This document shows positions 8,856-18,181 of a stretch of 64,000 bases of DNA, one piece after another. The notes beneath the pieces are model-generated. The model had not been told where the DNA came from and did not search any database. It was given only the letters and a program-made list of their open reading frames with translations. Within the stretch, counting starts at the first letter, position 1. The number at the start of each line of letters is the position of its first letter. Location: positions 2,232,001 through 2,296,000 of the forward strand of contig NZ_CP051514.1 in NCBI RefSeq assembly GCF_012689525.1, written 5' to 3'. Both the position numbers and the translations under genes were made by a program. The stretch comes from Paraburkholderia aromaticivorans. GTDB taxonomy: Bacteria > Pseudomonadota > Gammaproteobacteria > Burkholderiales > Burkholderiaceae.

Positions 8856-9241
8856 GGCCGAATTCCCGTCTTCCAATACGACTAAACGACCGTCCGTTGT
8901 ACCTGGAAAGCTGCCATATATGTCGCGCTGGGTCGACCGCCCGCAGCGCGTCGACTATGGAAGTTCGTCGTAGCGCGCCTCTCGCGGCCAGAAGCGGCCG
9001 AGGCCGCGTCAAAACACTTGATCTCGAGGTTTCGAGGGGTCGTTTCACCCTTGGCGCTACACGCCGAAGCCGGTGCAGGCCGTTCTCGCAAGCCGATTTT
9101 GGGAATGTTCGTTTTGACACGGCCTAGCCTTTGCACGCCGTCTTCTGGAACGGCAACAGTTCGGCGGGCGCGTTATACCTCGCCGTTCAGCCTTGGAGCC
9201 GAGACGAGCGAGCCAGCATGGGGCCTGTCTACCATCGGCGA
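8856..9241. other. Intergenic stretch without supported gene
   Basis: Short overlapping frames only. I see no motif, repeat or terminator that I can defend between the palindromic element and the end of the GH13 gene. Confidence 0.4.
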
Positions 9242-10819
9242 TCAGGCGACCCTGATGATTAGTGCTTCGCCGGCGGCGAGACGATTTGCGCCGTCCTTGA
9301 TCGACTCGCCGTCGCGGCCGGGTAAAGTCGATAACAGCACCGTGCCTGATGGCAACGGGGCGGTGGCTTCGGCGGCGCCCATGTTTAGCGCCATTAAAAG
9401 CCGCTGATCGCCAGAACGCCGCTTGTAAGTGAGCACGTCGCCGTGCGCGGTAAGGTATTCAATCGCGCCTTCCATGAGCGCTGCGTTGCTCCGCCGAATC
9501 GACAACAGCCGGCGATACAGCGACAACATGCTCGGCGCCTCGCCGTCCTGGCTGCAAACGCTGGTAGCCGCGCTGACCGGCAACCATGGCTGGCCGCTTG
9601 TAAAACCGGCATGGGGCAGGGATGAGTCCCATTGCATCGGCGTGCGCTCAGGATCGCGGCCCTGACCGATACCCGGCTGCCGAAGCTCGGCCGGGTCATG
9701 AACCTGGTCGGGCGGAATCTCGCCGTCGATCATGCCAATTTCATCGCCGTAATAGAGCGTCGGTGTCCCGCGCAGTGTCAAGAGCAGCACTGCTGCCACG
9801 CGCGCTTGCGCCGCCCCCAGTCGCGACGCCACGCGCGGGTTGTCGTGATTGCCTAGCACCCAGTTTGGCCAGGCGTGCTTCGGCAATGCGCGATTGTAAT
9901 CCGACACCATCCTTCCGATATCTGCCGCATGCCACGCTGCGTTCAGGAGCTGGAAATTGAACGGCATGTTGGCACCGTCGCCGTTCGTGCCGTAGTACGT
10001 CATCAGTTGCGGCACGGGCAGATAGATTTCACCGATCAACACACGCTCGCCGTATTCATCCAGCGTGGCACGCATCGACCGCACGATCTCATGCACCTCC
10101 GGCTGATCCTCAGTGTAAGTCTGCAACAGCCGGTGATGATCCGGCTCGCCCGGCCGGAACGCGGGGTTGGGCGGGTTATCACGGAACCGGGCGTCCTTGA
10201 TCAGCAACCACAGCACGTCGACGCGGAACCCGTCCACGCCGCGATCCAGCCAGAAGCGCAGGACATCGTCCATCGCGCGGCGCACCTCGCGATTGCGCCA
10301 GTTCAAGTCGGGCTGTTCGCGCAAGAACGCGTGATAGTAATACTGGCCAGTGTGCGCATCCCATTGCCACGCGGAGCCTCCCATCCGGCTCAGCCAGTTG
10401 TTCGGTGGCGCGCCACCGGGCGCGGGATCGCGCCACAAATACCAGTCGCGCTTCGGGTTGTCGCGCGAGGACCGGCTTTCTTCGAACCACGCATGCCGGT
10501 CCGACGAATGATTCGGCACGAAGTCGAGCAGCACTTTCAACCCGAGTTCGTGAGCGCGGTCCACAAGTTGCTTGAAGTCGTCGAGCGTGCCGAACATCGG
10601 GTCGATATTGCAGTAGTCGGCGACGTCGTAGCCGAAATCCGCCATGGGTGACGGGTAGACTGGGGAGATCCAGACGGCATCGATGCCAAGCAGCGCGAGA
10701 TACGGCAGACGCGCGCGGATGCCCGCCAGGTCGCCGATGCCGTCGCCATTGGTGTCCTGAAACGAGCGCGGGTAGATCTGATAGATGACGCCACGTTGCC
10801 ACCACGCCAGTTCGGGCAT
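9242..10819 (-). CDS. GH13 alpha-glucosidase / oligo-1,6-glucosidase
   Basis: This 525-residue cytoplasmic glycoside hydrolase of family GH13 cleaves terminal alpha-glucosidic bonds of maltose-type or isomaltose-type sugars. The four GH13 regions are readable: region I DFVPNHSSD, region II GFRVDVLW with the nucleophile Asp, region III LIGEIYLP with the acid/base Glu, and region IV LGNHDNPR with the third Asp. The N terminus WWQRGVIYQIYPRSFQDTNGDG is typical of the oligo-1,6-glucosidase/sucrose-hydrolase subgroup. There is no signal peptide. It is transcribed away from a TreS-like gene whose start codon is only 48 bp away, so both promoters must overlap in that gap. Substrate specificity cannot be read from sequence alone. 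Confidence 0.93.
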   Translation of the reverse strand: MPELAWWQRGVIYQIYPRSFQDTNGDGIGDLAGIRARLPYLALLGIDAVWISPVYPSPMADFGYDVADYCNIDPMFGTLDDFKQLVDRAHELGLKVLLDFVPNHSSDRHAWFEESRSSRDNPKRDWYLWRDPAPGGAPPNNWLSRMGGSAWQWDAHTGQYYYHAFLREQPDLNWRNREVRRAMDDVLRFWLDRGVDGFRVDVLWLLIKDARFRDNPPNPAFRPGEPDHHRLLQTYTEDQPEVHEIVRSMRATLDEYGERVLIGEIYLPVPQLMTYYGTNGDGANMPFNFQLLNAAWHAADIGRMVSDYNRALPKHAWPNWVLGNHDNPRVASRLGAAQARVAAVLLLTLRGTPTLYYGDEIGMIDGEIPPDQVHDPAELRQPGIGQGRDPERTPMQWDSSLPHAGFTSGQPWLPVSAATSVCSQDGEAPSMLSLYRRLLSIRRSNAALMEGAIEYLTAHGDVLTYKRRSGDQRLLMALNMGAAEATAPLPSGTVLLSTLPGRDGESIKDGANRLAAGEALIIRVA

Positions 10820-10867
10820 TGCTGTTCCTCACACAGATCGATTGTTTTGGAGCCACGCGGGTACCGT

Positions 10868-12532
10868 ATGCTAAATGACCTCTGGTACAAGAATGCAATC
10901 GTCTACTGCCTCTCCGTCGGCACGTACATGGACGCGAATGGCGATGGCGTCGGCGATTTCCAAGGCCTGATCCGCCGGCTGGACTATCTTCAGGGGCTCG
11001 GCGCCACGACCGTCTGGCTCATGCCTTTTCAGCCGTCACCGGGCCGCGACAACGGCTACGACATCTCGGATTACTACAATGTCGACCCGAAATACGGCAC
11101 CTTGGGAGACTTCGCCGAGTTCTCGCATGCGTGCCGCGAGCGCGGCTTGCGCGTGATGATCGACCTCGTGGTCAACCACACGTCCGATCAGCACGCGTGG
11201 TTCAAGGAAGCAAGCAGCGATCCTGGCTCGAAGTATCGCGACTGGTACGTATGGGCCGACAAGCAACCGCCGAACGCTAAGGACGGGGTGGTATTTCCCG
11301 GCGTTCAGAAATCGACCTGGACCTACGATAAGCAGGCCAAACGTTGGTTTTTCCATCGCTTCTATGACTTCCAGCCGGACCTGAACACCGCGAACCCACA
11401 TGTGCAGGCCGAGTTGCTCAAGGTGATGGGCTTCTGGATCCAGCTCGGCGTGTCGGGATTCCGGATGGACGCCGTGCCGTTCGTGATTGCCACCAAGGGC
11501 CCGAAAGTCCGCAAGCCCGTCGAGCAATACGACATGTTGCGGACCTTCCGCGAGTTTCTGCAATGGCGCAAGGGCGACGCGATCATCCTCGCCGAAGCGA
11601 ATGTTTTGCCCGACACCGACCTCGATTATTTCGGCGACGACGGCGAGCGCCTGCAGATGATGTTTAATTTCCAGGTCAACCAGAACACGTTTTACACCCT
11701 CGCGACCGGCGATACGGGTCCTTTGAAGAAAGCGCTGACAGCGACGAAGCCACGTCCCGCGACCGCTCAATGGGGTGTATTCCTGCGCAATCACGACGAA
11801 CTGGATCTGGGCCGTCTGACGCCCGAGCAGCGCGCCGCCGTGTTCGCCGCGTTCGGCCCGGACCCCGACATGCAGCTATACGGGCGCGGCGTTCGCCGCA
11901 GGCTTGCGCCGATGCTCTCTGGCGACAGACGCCGCCTCGAACTCGCTTACAGCCTGATGCTGACCTCGCCAGGTACGCCCGTATTTCGCTATGGCGATGA
12001 AATCGGCATGGGCGACGACCTGCGCCTGCCGGAGCGCGAATGTACGCGCACGCCCATGCAATGGTCGACCGAACCCCATGGCGGCTTCACGACGCACCCG
12101 AAGCCGCCATGCCGGGTCATATCGGGTGGCGCGTACGGTTTCGAGCGAGTGAACGTTGCCAGCCAGCGGCGGGACCCGAATTCGTTCCTGAACTGGACCG
12201 AGCGCGTGATCCGCATGCGCCGGGAAGTGCCGGAAATAAGCTGGGGCGATTTCGCGGTCCTGCGTACATCGCGCAACGAGGTTCTCGCGATGCGCTACGA
12301 CTGGCGGAACAACTCGGTGATCTGCGTGCATAACTTCGGACCCGAGGCCTGCACGGTGAAGTTCCGCTCGGGCTGCAGCGGGCAGGGCGAAAACCGCCTC
12401 ATCAACCTTCTCTCCGACGACCACAGTGTGGAAGCCGATGGCGGGCGGCATACTGTAGTGCTCGAGCCGTACGGGTATCGATGGTATCGGGTCGGCGGCC
12501 TCGATTACCTGCTAAAGCGAAGTGAGGTCTAG
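10868..12532 (+). CDS. GH13 trehalose synthase-like (maltose alpha-D-glucosyltransferase)
   Basis: This 554-residue protein resembles the catalytic part of trehalose synthase, which interconverts maltose and trehalose. Visible signatures are LWYKNAIVYCLSVGTYMDANGDG at the N terminus (shown in parts by the family), DLVVNHTSD, GFRMDAVPF with the nucleophile, ILAEANVLP with the acid/base Glu, and RNHDELDL. No C-terminal maltokinase domain is present; TreS of ~1100 residues have one. I chose the ATG at 10868 and not an in-frame ATG at 10796, because the latter would extend into the oppositely oriented GH13 gene. Together the two GH13 genes suggest a maltose/trehalose interconversion module for compatible-solute metabolism. 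Confidence 0.85.
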   Translation: MLNDLWYKNAIVYCLSVGTYMDANGDGVGDFQGLIRRLDYLQGLGATTVWLMPFQPSPGRDNGYDISDYYNVDPKYGTLGDFAEFSHACRERGLRVMIDLVVNHTSDQHAWFKEASSDPGSKYRDWYVWADKQPPNAKDGVVFPGVQKSTWTYDKQAKRWFFHRFYDFQPDLNTANPHVQAELLKVMGFWIQLGVSGFRMDAVPFVIATKGPKVRKPVEQYDMLRTFREFLQWRKGDAIILAEANVLPDTDLDYFGDDGERLQMMFNFQVNQNTFYTLATGDTGPLKKALTATKPRPATAQWGVFLRNHDELDLGRLTPEQRAAVFAAFGPDPDMQLYGRGVRRRLAPMLSGDRRRLELAYSLMLTSPGTPVFRYGDEIGMGDDLRLPERECTRTPMQWSTEPHGGFTTHPKPPCRVISGGAYGFERVNVASQRRDPNSFLNWTERVIRMRREVPEISWGDFAVLRTSRNEVLAMRYDWRNNSVICVHNFGPEACTVKFRSGCSGQGENRLINLLSDDHSVEADGGRHTVVLEPYGYRWYRVGGLDYLLKRSEV

Positions 12533-12649
12533 GTGTGTGACAGTCCGGCAGTCGAGCGGATGGCTAACGGAGGTAGAGGTCTGCTTGTTGCCGGCGGGCC
12601 GGGACCGGCCGAGGCTGTGTGGAAACGCGTTTTTCGGGGGGGTGTAGTG

Positions 12650-13157
12650 ACTGCACGTTGACGCGACAGGGTAGCGCAATCCGTACTCACCCGCTCAAGC
12701 GAGCGAGTAAGGAAGTGAGTTGAGCCCATCCAGTGCTTCAGCGTACCGAATACGTGCTCGACCGTGCGTCGTCGAACTGTCATCGCGTCGGGCCACCGGT
12801 CGAGGCGACGTTGCATGGCTTCCAGTACTTCTTCTTGCTCCCATCGACGAATGCGACGATACGGGCTTGGCGAACATTGTTCTTTCAGAGCGCAACGGGG
12901 GCAGGCACTGGTCCAGTACACCCGTAGATTCAATCCTTGGTGGACCGTCGGGAATCGATAGATCGCGCGCTCACCCGCCGGACATTTGTATTCGTCGTCT
13001 TCCGCGATGTAGACGAAGTCTGATTTGGTGAAGAGCTCTTTTTTACGCGATGCGGAGGTAAGCGGTTTGGGCACATAAGCCGCGATGCCAGCTGTATCAC
13101 AGGCGAAAATTTCAAGGCCACTGAAGTAGCCACGATCGGCCAGCACCTTTAGCTTAG
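12650..13157 (-). pseudogene. IS1182 transposase, C-terminal half
   Basis: Reading from 13157 downward gives KLKVLADRGYFSGLEIFACD, then the Cys-rich insert of IS1182 transposases (EYKCPAG, SACPRCALKEQC). The DDE Glu region follows (RRTVEHVFGTLKHWMGSTHF). The frame then loses family similarity after RVSTD and runs past the element end, so the extreme C terminus is damaged too. It is the continuation of the frame that ends at 16661, from which it is separated by the 3.5-kb nested insertion. Confidence 0.85.
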
Positions 13158-14543
13158 TACTACAGCCGTAGATAAAACAAAGCAGGAGGTACGCAGCCGC
13201 GGCGCCGGTAGTGACACTGCTGGGCGCGGTACTGGTGCCTGCGCCGCCATGCCGACCAGGCCAGGACGTACTCGATGGAGTGAGCTCCGCGCCATAGGAG
13301 GCGGCACAGTAGCCGGCGGATCTCCTGCACACTGAGCGGCACCGAATCTTCAGGTGTTTTTTTGGCGCGCACCCGCAGGGTGACGAGCGCGGCATGGGCC
13401 AGCAGCGCCAGCGTGATGTGACGGTACCAGCCCTGCCATTGGCGTACCTCGTATTGATCGAGCCCGCATTCGCCTTTGGTTGCCTCGAAGCCGGTTTCGA
13501 TTTCCCACCTGCGGCCCGCGACGTTGACCAGGGTTTGCCGTGTGGCTTTGCTGCGCGGGGCGTATACGACGTAATACGCATGCTCGCGTTGCTCGTCCAG
13601 GCTGCGCCGCACCAGCAGGTAATGCCCGAAGCGGCGCTCTTCTGTGGTGATCTGCAGACGCCACAGCGGAGTCAACGCCCAGTCATACAGGCGCTCGCCT
13701 TTGGCGCCGGCACCTGCTGACAGGCGTCGCCATGCCCGTGCCGGCAAGGCTTCGGCGATCCGGTCGGACCGTACGTAGTCGGGACCCTGCCACCACAGGG
13801 GTTCGTTCTTCGCGACGGCCAGTACGAAAGACTGGCCGCGCGACTCGAGCCACAGCCGCAGGTGACGGTCGCCGCCGTAGACTTCATCACCCGTGACCCA
13901 GCCGCACGGCACACCTGCGTCCAGCGCCCGCTCAAGCATGCTGCGCGCGAGCTGCGGCTTCGTTGCAAACTCCACCGCCTTGGGAATGCCCGCTGCCTCG
14001 CAGCGCACACGGTCATCGGTCCACGCCTTGGGCACATACAGTTCGCGGTCGATAAACGCGCTGCCGCCGCGACCGGCATAGCAGAGGAACACGCCGATCT
14101 GGCTGTTCTCGATACGGCCTGCGGTGCCACTGTACTGGCGTTGCACACCGGCCGAGTGCTGCCCCTTCTTGACGAAGCCGGTCTCGTCCACAACCAGCAC
14201 CGCGTCGCGCTCGCCCAGTTGTTCAACGACGTACTCCCGGAGCACATCGCGCGCGCCATCCGCATCCCATTGCGCCCGCTCGAGCAGGTGCTGCACGCCA
14301 TCAGGCGTTTCTTCGCCGATCCATTCGGCGAGTTGCCAGCCGTTCTTGCGCTCGACTGTGCCCAGCAGGCCCTTCAGGTAAGCGAGAGACCGATGTCGGG
14401 GCTCGGGTCGCCTGAACAGTTCTCCGAGCCGCTGATGTAGCGCCTCCAGTTCACGCTCCCACGCTATTGCCGTCGAATGCATCGCTTTCTCATGTAGTAT
14501 TACTAAATATTGTTAGTATAGTAAAAAATCTACGGCTGTAGTA
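13158..14543 (-). mobile_element. IS701-family insertion sequence
   Basis: The ends are a 16-bp perfect inverted repeat TACTACAGCCGTAGAT (13158-13173 and complement at 14528-14543). TTAG is duplicated on both sides (13154-13157 and 14544-14547), the 4-bp target typical of IS701-type elements. The element is 1386 bp with one intact transposase. It was inserted into the IS1182 transposase region. Confidence 0.9.
13160..14482 (-). CDS. IS701-family transposase
   Basis: The 440-residue DDE transposase is intact and fills its element. The N-terminal part (ELFRRPEPRHRSLAYLKGLLG) and the catalytic core are typical of the IS701/DUF4338-like DDE_5 group: AVLVVDETGFVKKGQHS contains the first Asp, WVTGDEVYGGD the second, and the Glu lies in GRRWEIETGFEATKGECGLDQYEVR. 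The stop codon lies inside the left terminal repeat, so coding sequence and end overlap. It is probably the autonomous part of a recently active insertion, since its target duplication is perfect. Confidence 0.92.
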   Translation of the reverse strand: MHSTAIAWERELEALHQRLGELFRRPEPRHRSLAYLKGLLGTVERKNGWQLAEWIGEETPDGVQHLLERAQWDADGARDVLREYVVEQLGERDAVLVVDETGFVKKGQHSAGVQRQYSGTAGRIENSQIGVFLCYAGRGGSAFIDRELYVPKAWTDDRVRCEAAGIPKAVEFATKPQLARSMLERALDAGVPCGWVTGDEVYGGDRHLRLWLESRGQSFVLAVAKNEPLWWQGPDYVRSDRIAEALPARAWRRLSAGAGAKGERLYDWALTPLWRLQITTEERRFGHYLLVRRSLDEQREHAYYVVYAPRSKATRQTLVNVAGRRWEIETGFEATKGECGLDQYEVRQWQGWYRHITLALLAHAALVTLRVRAKKTPEDSVPLSVQEIRRLLCRLLWRGAHSIEYVLAWSAWRRRHQYRAQQCHYRRRGCVPPALFYLRL

Positions 14544-14601
14544 TTAGAAGCTGTTGCGAAATTAAGTTTTGGGGCTGTTAACTTCTCCGACTTGGTGTTA
14601 A

Positions 14602-15785
14602 GGAATGTCTGCAAAAGTCCTGGCATTGCGCCGTTGCCAAGCTATCCTGGAAACAGAGCGAATTAGGTGAGGAGCGACGTGATGACGCAGCTTGGTCTTG
14701 GTCTGGATCTGTCAACGAAGCGGACGCGCAAGCGGGAATTTCTCGATGAGATGCGACGTGTTGTGCCTTGGTTGAAACTGATTGCGCTGATCGAGCCGCA
14801 CTATCCCTCGGGCAAAACTGGTCGGCCGCCGTTCCCGATTGCAACGATGCTGCAGATTCATTTCATGCAGCAATGGTTCGGTCTTTCGGACCCTGCTATG
14901 GAAGAGGCACTCTATGACGTGCCGCTTTATCGCGAGTTCGCGGGTCTCGACGGCGGGATGGTTCGCTTGCCCGATGAAAGCACGATTCTTCGGTTCCGCC
15001 ATCTGCTGGAGACGCACGGACTGGCGGTGCAAATGCTGGCGCTGGTCAATGAAATCCTGACGGAGAAAGGCCTGATGCTTAAGGCTGGTTCAGCAGTCGA
15101 CGCCACCTTGATTGCTGCGCCCAGTTCGACAAAGAATGGCTCCGGCACGCGCGATCCAGAAATGCAATCCACGCAGAAAGGTGGCAACTGGTACTTCGGG
15201 ATGAAAATGCATGTCGGCGTGGATGCCGACTCGGGCCTCGTCCATACAGTCATTGGAACGGCGGCCAATGTTCACGACATCACCGTCGCCCAGGCGTTGC
15301 TGCATGGCGAAGAAACGGATGTGTACGCGGACGCCGGTTACCAGGGTATCGAAAAGCGTTGTGAGACTGACGCGGTTCGGTGGCATGTTGCAATGCGACC
15401 AGCAAAGCGCAGGAAATTGGATCTGAGTGATTCGTTGGACGCGATCTACGATCAGATCGAACGCCTGAAGGCGGGTATTCGGGCCAAGGTCGAACACCCG
15501 TTTCGCATCCTCAAGCGGCAGTTTGGTTACATGAAGACCCGCTATCGTGGTTTGACAAAGAACACCGCCCAGATCACCACCCTGTTTGCTTTGGGCAATC
15601 TATGGATGGCGCGTAGAGCTTTCCGCAAAGCTTGAAACACCGGGCCGATGAAGGCCACATGTCTGGTCGGAGCGCTTGGGCGCGCAGAAAACCCCCTGAC
15701 ATCCACTCACCAACAAAGATTTGAACCCCGAGGCTGCGCTCGATAGGAAGAGTAATGCTTCAAAAGCGGGTTATGCAGACCTTCC
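14602..15785 (+). mobile_element. IS5-family insertion sequence inside the IS427-type element
   Basis: The ends read GGAATGTCTGCA and, in complement, GGAAGGTCTGCA. They are flanked by TTAA on both sides (14598-14601 and 15786-15789), a YTAR-like duplication. The 1184-bp element has one intact transposase. A degenerate second piece of the same type of transposase lies at 40545-40763. Confidence 0.88.
14682..15635 (+). CDS. IS5-family transposase
   Basis: This DDE transposase is 317 residues from the ATG at 14682, which is preceded by AGGAG at 8 nt; a GTG at 14667 is a weaker alternative. The DUF772-type N-terminal domain is clear (GKTGRPPFPIATMLQIHFMQ, WFGLSDPAMEEALYD). The catalytic residues are in GSAVDATLIAAPSSTKN, in DVYADAGYQGIEKR, and in the Glu-containing stretch AKVEHPFRILKRQFGYMKTRYRG. 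The gene appears intact. Its identity to family members in other Burkholderiaceae would need a database check. Confidence 0.93.
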   Translation: MTQLGLGLDLSTKRTRKREFLDEMRRVVPWLKLIALIEPHYPSGKTGRPPFPIATMLQIHFMQQWFGLSDPAMEEALYDVPLYREFAGLDGGMVRLPDESTILRFRHLLETHGLAVQMLALVNEILTEKGLMLKAGSAVDATLIAAPSSTKNGSGTRDPEMQSTQKGGNWYFGMKMHVGVDADSGLVHTVIGTAANVHDITVAQALLHGEETDVYADAGYQGIEKRCETDAVRWHVAMRPAKRRKLDLSDSLDAIYDQIERLKAGIRAKVEHPFRILKRQFGYMKTRYRGLTKNTAQITTLFALGNLWMARRAFRKA

Positions 15786-15820
15786 TTAACTTTCTGTCTT
15801 GTTTTGCCTGACAGGAAGCG

Positions 15821-16632
15821 ATGCCGAAAGAACTGATAGACGACGAATTGTGGTCACTCATCGAACCGCTGCTGCCTGCGCGAGCACCGCGCAATCGCCA
15901 ATATGCCGGTCGAAAACCGACACCGGACCGAGCCGTTCTAACCGGCATCGTATTCGTGTTGCGCTCGGGCATTGCGTGGAACCTGCTACCGCAAGAGATG
16001 GGATGCGGTTCGGGCACCGCCTGCTGGCGACGGCTCGTGGCATGGCAAGAAGCAGGAGTCTGGCAACGCATCCACGAAGCGTTGCTGGCCGAACTGCGTC
16101 GTCGTGGCGAAATCGACCTGTCACGAGTGCTTGTGGACAGCTCGTCGATTCGTGCGATGCTGGCGGGAAAAAAACCGGCCCGAATCCAACGGACCGGCGC
16201 AAGCTCGGCAGCAAACACCACCTCATCGTCGACGCGAAAGGCCTCCCGCTCGCGGTCATCCTGACCGGGGCGAACCGTCACGACGTCACCCAGCTTGATG
16301 CACTCGTCGATGCCATTCCACACATTCGCGGCAAGCGGGGACGTCCACTGCATAAACCGCAAATCGTTCAGGGCGACCGGGGCTACAGCTCGGAACCGCA
16401 CCGGCAGCGTTTGAGAGAACGCGGCATCACGCCGGTACTCGCAAAGATTGGCTCGCCCCATGGCAGTGGCCTGGGTAAAACGCGTTGGCCAGTCGAGCGC
16501 TCGATTGCCTGGCTTCACTCGTTCCGACGCCTGAAGATTCGCTACGAACGCTATGCCCATGTCCATGAAGCCTTCCTGTCTCTGGCTTGTGCCTTGATTT
16601 GCTGGACGCGACTCAAGCCAATGTTTAACTAA
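15821..16632 (+). CDS. IS427-group transposase made by -1 frameshifting (two overlapping frames)
   Basis: Frame A starts at 15821 (MPKELIDDELWSLIEPLLP) and holds the DUF4096 N-terminal domain and the first catalytic Asp (VLVDSSSIRA). Frame B supplies the rest: KLGSKHHLIVDAKGLPLAV, VQGDRGYSS with the second Asp, and PVERSIAWLHSFRRLKIRYER with the Glu. The two join at an A7 run at 16168-16174, a classic slippery site, where a -1 shift changes GKKP to GKKTG. The fused protein has about 270 residues, the usual size. The frameshift is therefore programmed or due to transcript slippage, and not a mutation. The downstream half lies between the A7 run and the right terminal repeat. Confidence 0.9.
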
Positions 16633-16660
16633 TTTCGCAACAGCTTCTTAGTCTAGTCCA

Positions 16661-17542
16661 TTACAGCTTAGGCTTACCCATTGCGGAACTTGTGGCCAAC
16701 GCCATCCTGCTGAGTTGCCCGTGATCGTTGCCAACATTAGTCACCTCGTGCTCAACGATCAAATGATGTTTCGCGTCAACGGCTGCCTGGACGTTGTAGC
16801 GAACCGTGCCTGTACCCTTACCATTGCTGGTCATCGAACGCGAGTCCGGGTCCGTCAGCGACAGTTGCGTGTCAGTCTGCTGCTTCAGTTGTTCCTTGAC
16901 CTCGTGAAGCTCTCGCATCTGCTGCCGCAATCTCGCGATCTTCTCTTTCAGACGTGTGGTCTTTGCTTCAAGTCCAGGAGTATGCGTTCGGTCGGCGGTC
17001 TCTATCGCATCAAGGTAGCGCTGGATGCTTTCCTCGATCTGCTGGCGACGTCCCTCGATCTTGCCAGCCGTGAAGTTTCCGTCCCGGCTGTTCACTGCCT
17101 TGAATTTGCTTCCATCGATCGCCACTAGTGCTTGCGAGAACAGCTTGAGTTCGCGGCAGATCTCCACGAAGCGTCTGCACACGTTGCGGATGGCCGGACC
17201 GTTGTCGCGACGGAAGTCGGCAATTGTTTTAAAGTCTGGCGCCAGGCGGCCAGTCAACCACATCAACTCCACGTTGCGCTGACATTCGTGTTCAAGGCGT
17301 CGGCTGGACTGGATCCGGTTGAGATACCCGTAGATATAGATCTTGAGCATCACGCCGGGATGGTATGAGGGGCGGCCTGTGATCGCTGGCGTGACGCCTT
17401 TGAAACCGAGAGCCGGAAGGTCCAATTCGTCGACGAAGGCATCCACCACTCTGACCGTGTTGTCCTGTCCAATGTAGTCGTCAACGCATTCTGGAAGCAG
17501 CGCAACCTGCTTACGGTCATCACCCTCAACAAATCGCTTCAT
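16661..17542 (-). pseudogene. IS1182 transposase, N-terminal half
   Basis: The 293-residue frame starts MKRFVEGDDRKQVALLPECV and has the DUF772 domain (ITGRPSYHPGVMLKIYIYGY, QSSRRLEHECQRNVELMWL). The first DDE Asp is in ALVAIDGSKFKAVNS, and a coiled-coil linker and DPDSRSM follow. It stops after MGKPKL because a short scar and then the nested elements intervene. The natural continuation (KVLADRGYFSG) resumes at 13157. The C-terminal catalytic half is thus physically separated. Confidence 0.88.
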
Positions 17543-17609
17543 GAGTCACCTGGCCTGAACGCGTTGATTCAGTTTAGGCGATCAATGCGTTTCCACACAG
17601 CCTCGGCCA

Positions 17610-18181
17610 TGGAGCGACGTTCATCGAGACCGTCACATGGACATTCGTGCGACTGCTCGCTTTCTGTGCGGCCGTTTCGATCACAACGACGCGTGTCGCG
17701 TCAATGAACCTGGCTTCTAAAGAGCCACTCGCTCGGGCGGCGCCACCACCGACACGCTCCGAGCGCCGCACCGCAACGCGTGGTTCATAGATGTTTGAGC
17801 ACACTGCTCGCCAGCGTGCGCAGCTCGTCGAACTGCGTAACGAGTTCGAGGCACAGAATAAAGGCCAGCAACGCTGAAGGCCCCGGGCAGCGCTCGATCC
17901 ATCGCAGCGCCGGAGTCGCGTAGCGGACGCGGATCGCATCTCGCGTCATGACATAGGTAATTCCGATTCGATTTTACTCCTGCACTCTTAGCGCGACACA
18001 ACCCACTCGGCTCCCCTTGGGAGCCTCCCCAACTTTTGCATGCTCTCGTCTACGTCTGTACGCCGACCATCGCACGATGTCGCCGTTGGTTGATTAATGG
18101 ACGCTAAATGCAAGTGCGGGGAAGATCAGTATGGTCGTGTACCCGGAAGGAAAACTATAATGCGAGAGTTCGATTCAGGAA
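17610..18181. other. Region between IS1182 and the dehydrogenase gene
   Basis: On the minus strand an ATG at 17949 opens a 54-codon frame with a hydrophobic middle (LLAFILCLELVTQF). I cannot assign it. The rest has no supported gene. The stretch next to 18181 is downstream of the alcohol dehydrogenase, but no clear terminator hairpin is seen. Confidence 0.35.

Larger units (their letters stand above)
14547..16647 (+). mobile_element. IS5-family (IS427 group) element, interrupted by a second IS5-type element
   Basis: Terminal inverted repeats begin GAAGCTGTTGCGAAATTA at 14547 and end with the complement at 16647. TTA is found on both sides (14544-14546 and 16648-16650), which fits the short target duplication of the IS427 group. 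Its own transposase frames are at 15821-16632. Its left end is split from the genes by an IS5 element at 14602-15785. It landed in the right-hand target duplication of the IS701 copy. Confidence 0.88.
12607..17608. mobile_element. IS1182-family element carrying three nested insertion sequences
   Basis: A 22-bp inverted repeat, reading GGCCGAGGCTGTGTGG in its first part, marks both ends (12607-12628 and 17587-17608). Between the ends lies an IS1182-type transposase gene on the minus strand, split at 13157/16663 by other elements. The element is dead. Flanking direct repeats were not evident; the ends sit in palindromic GGCC-rich sequence. Confidence 0.85.

Noticed and set aside
8837..8856. A loxP-like recombination site (TTATGGAAAACTTCGCATAA)
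   Set aside because: Only one imperfect pair of arms is seen and no recombinase gene lies in the window. It is mentioned only as a side note in a finding.
9875..10651. A 258-codon plus-strand frame within the GH13 gene
   Set aside because: It lies fully antisense to a protein with all catalytic GH13 motifs.
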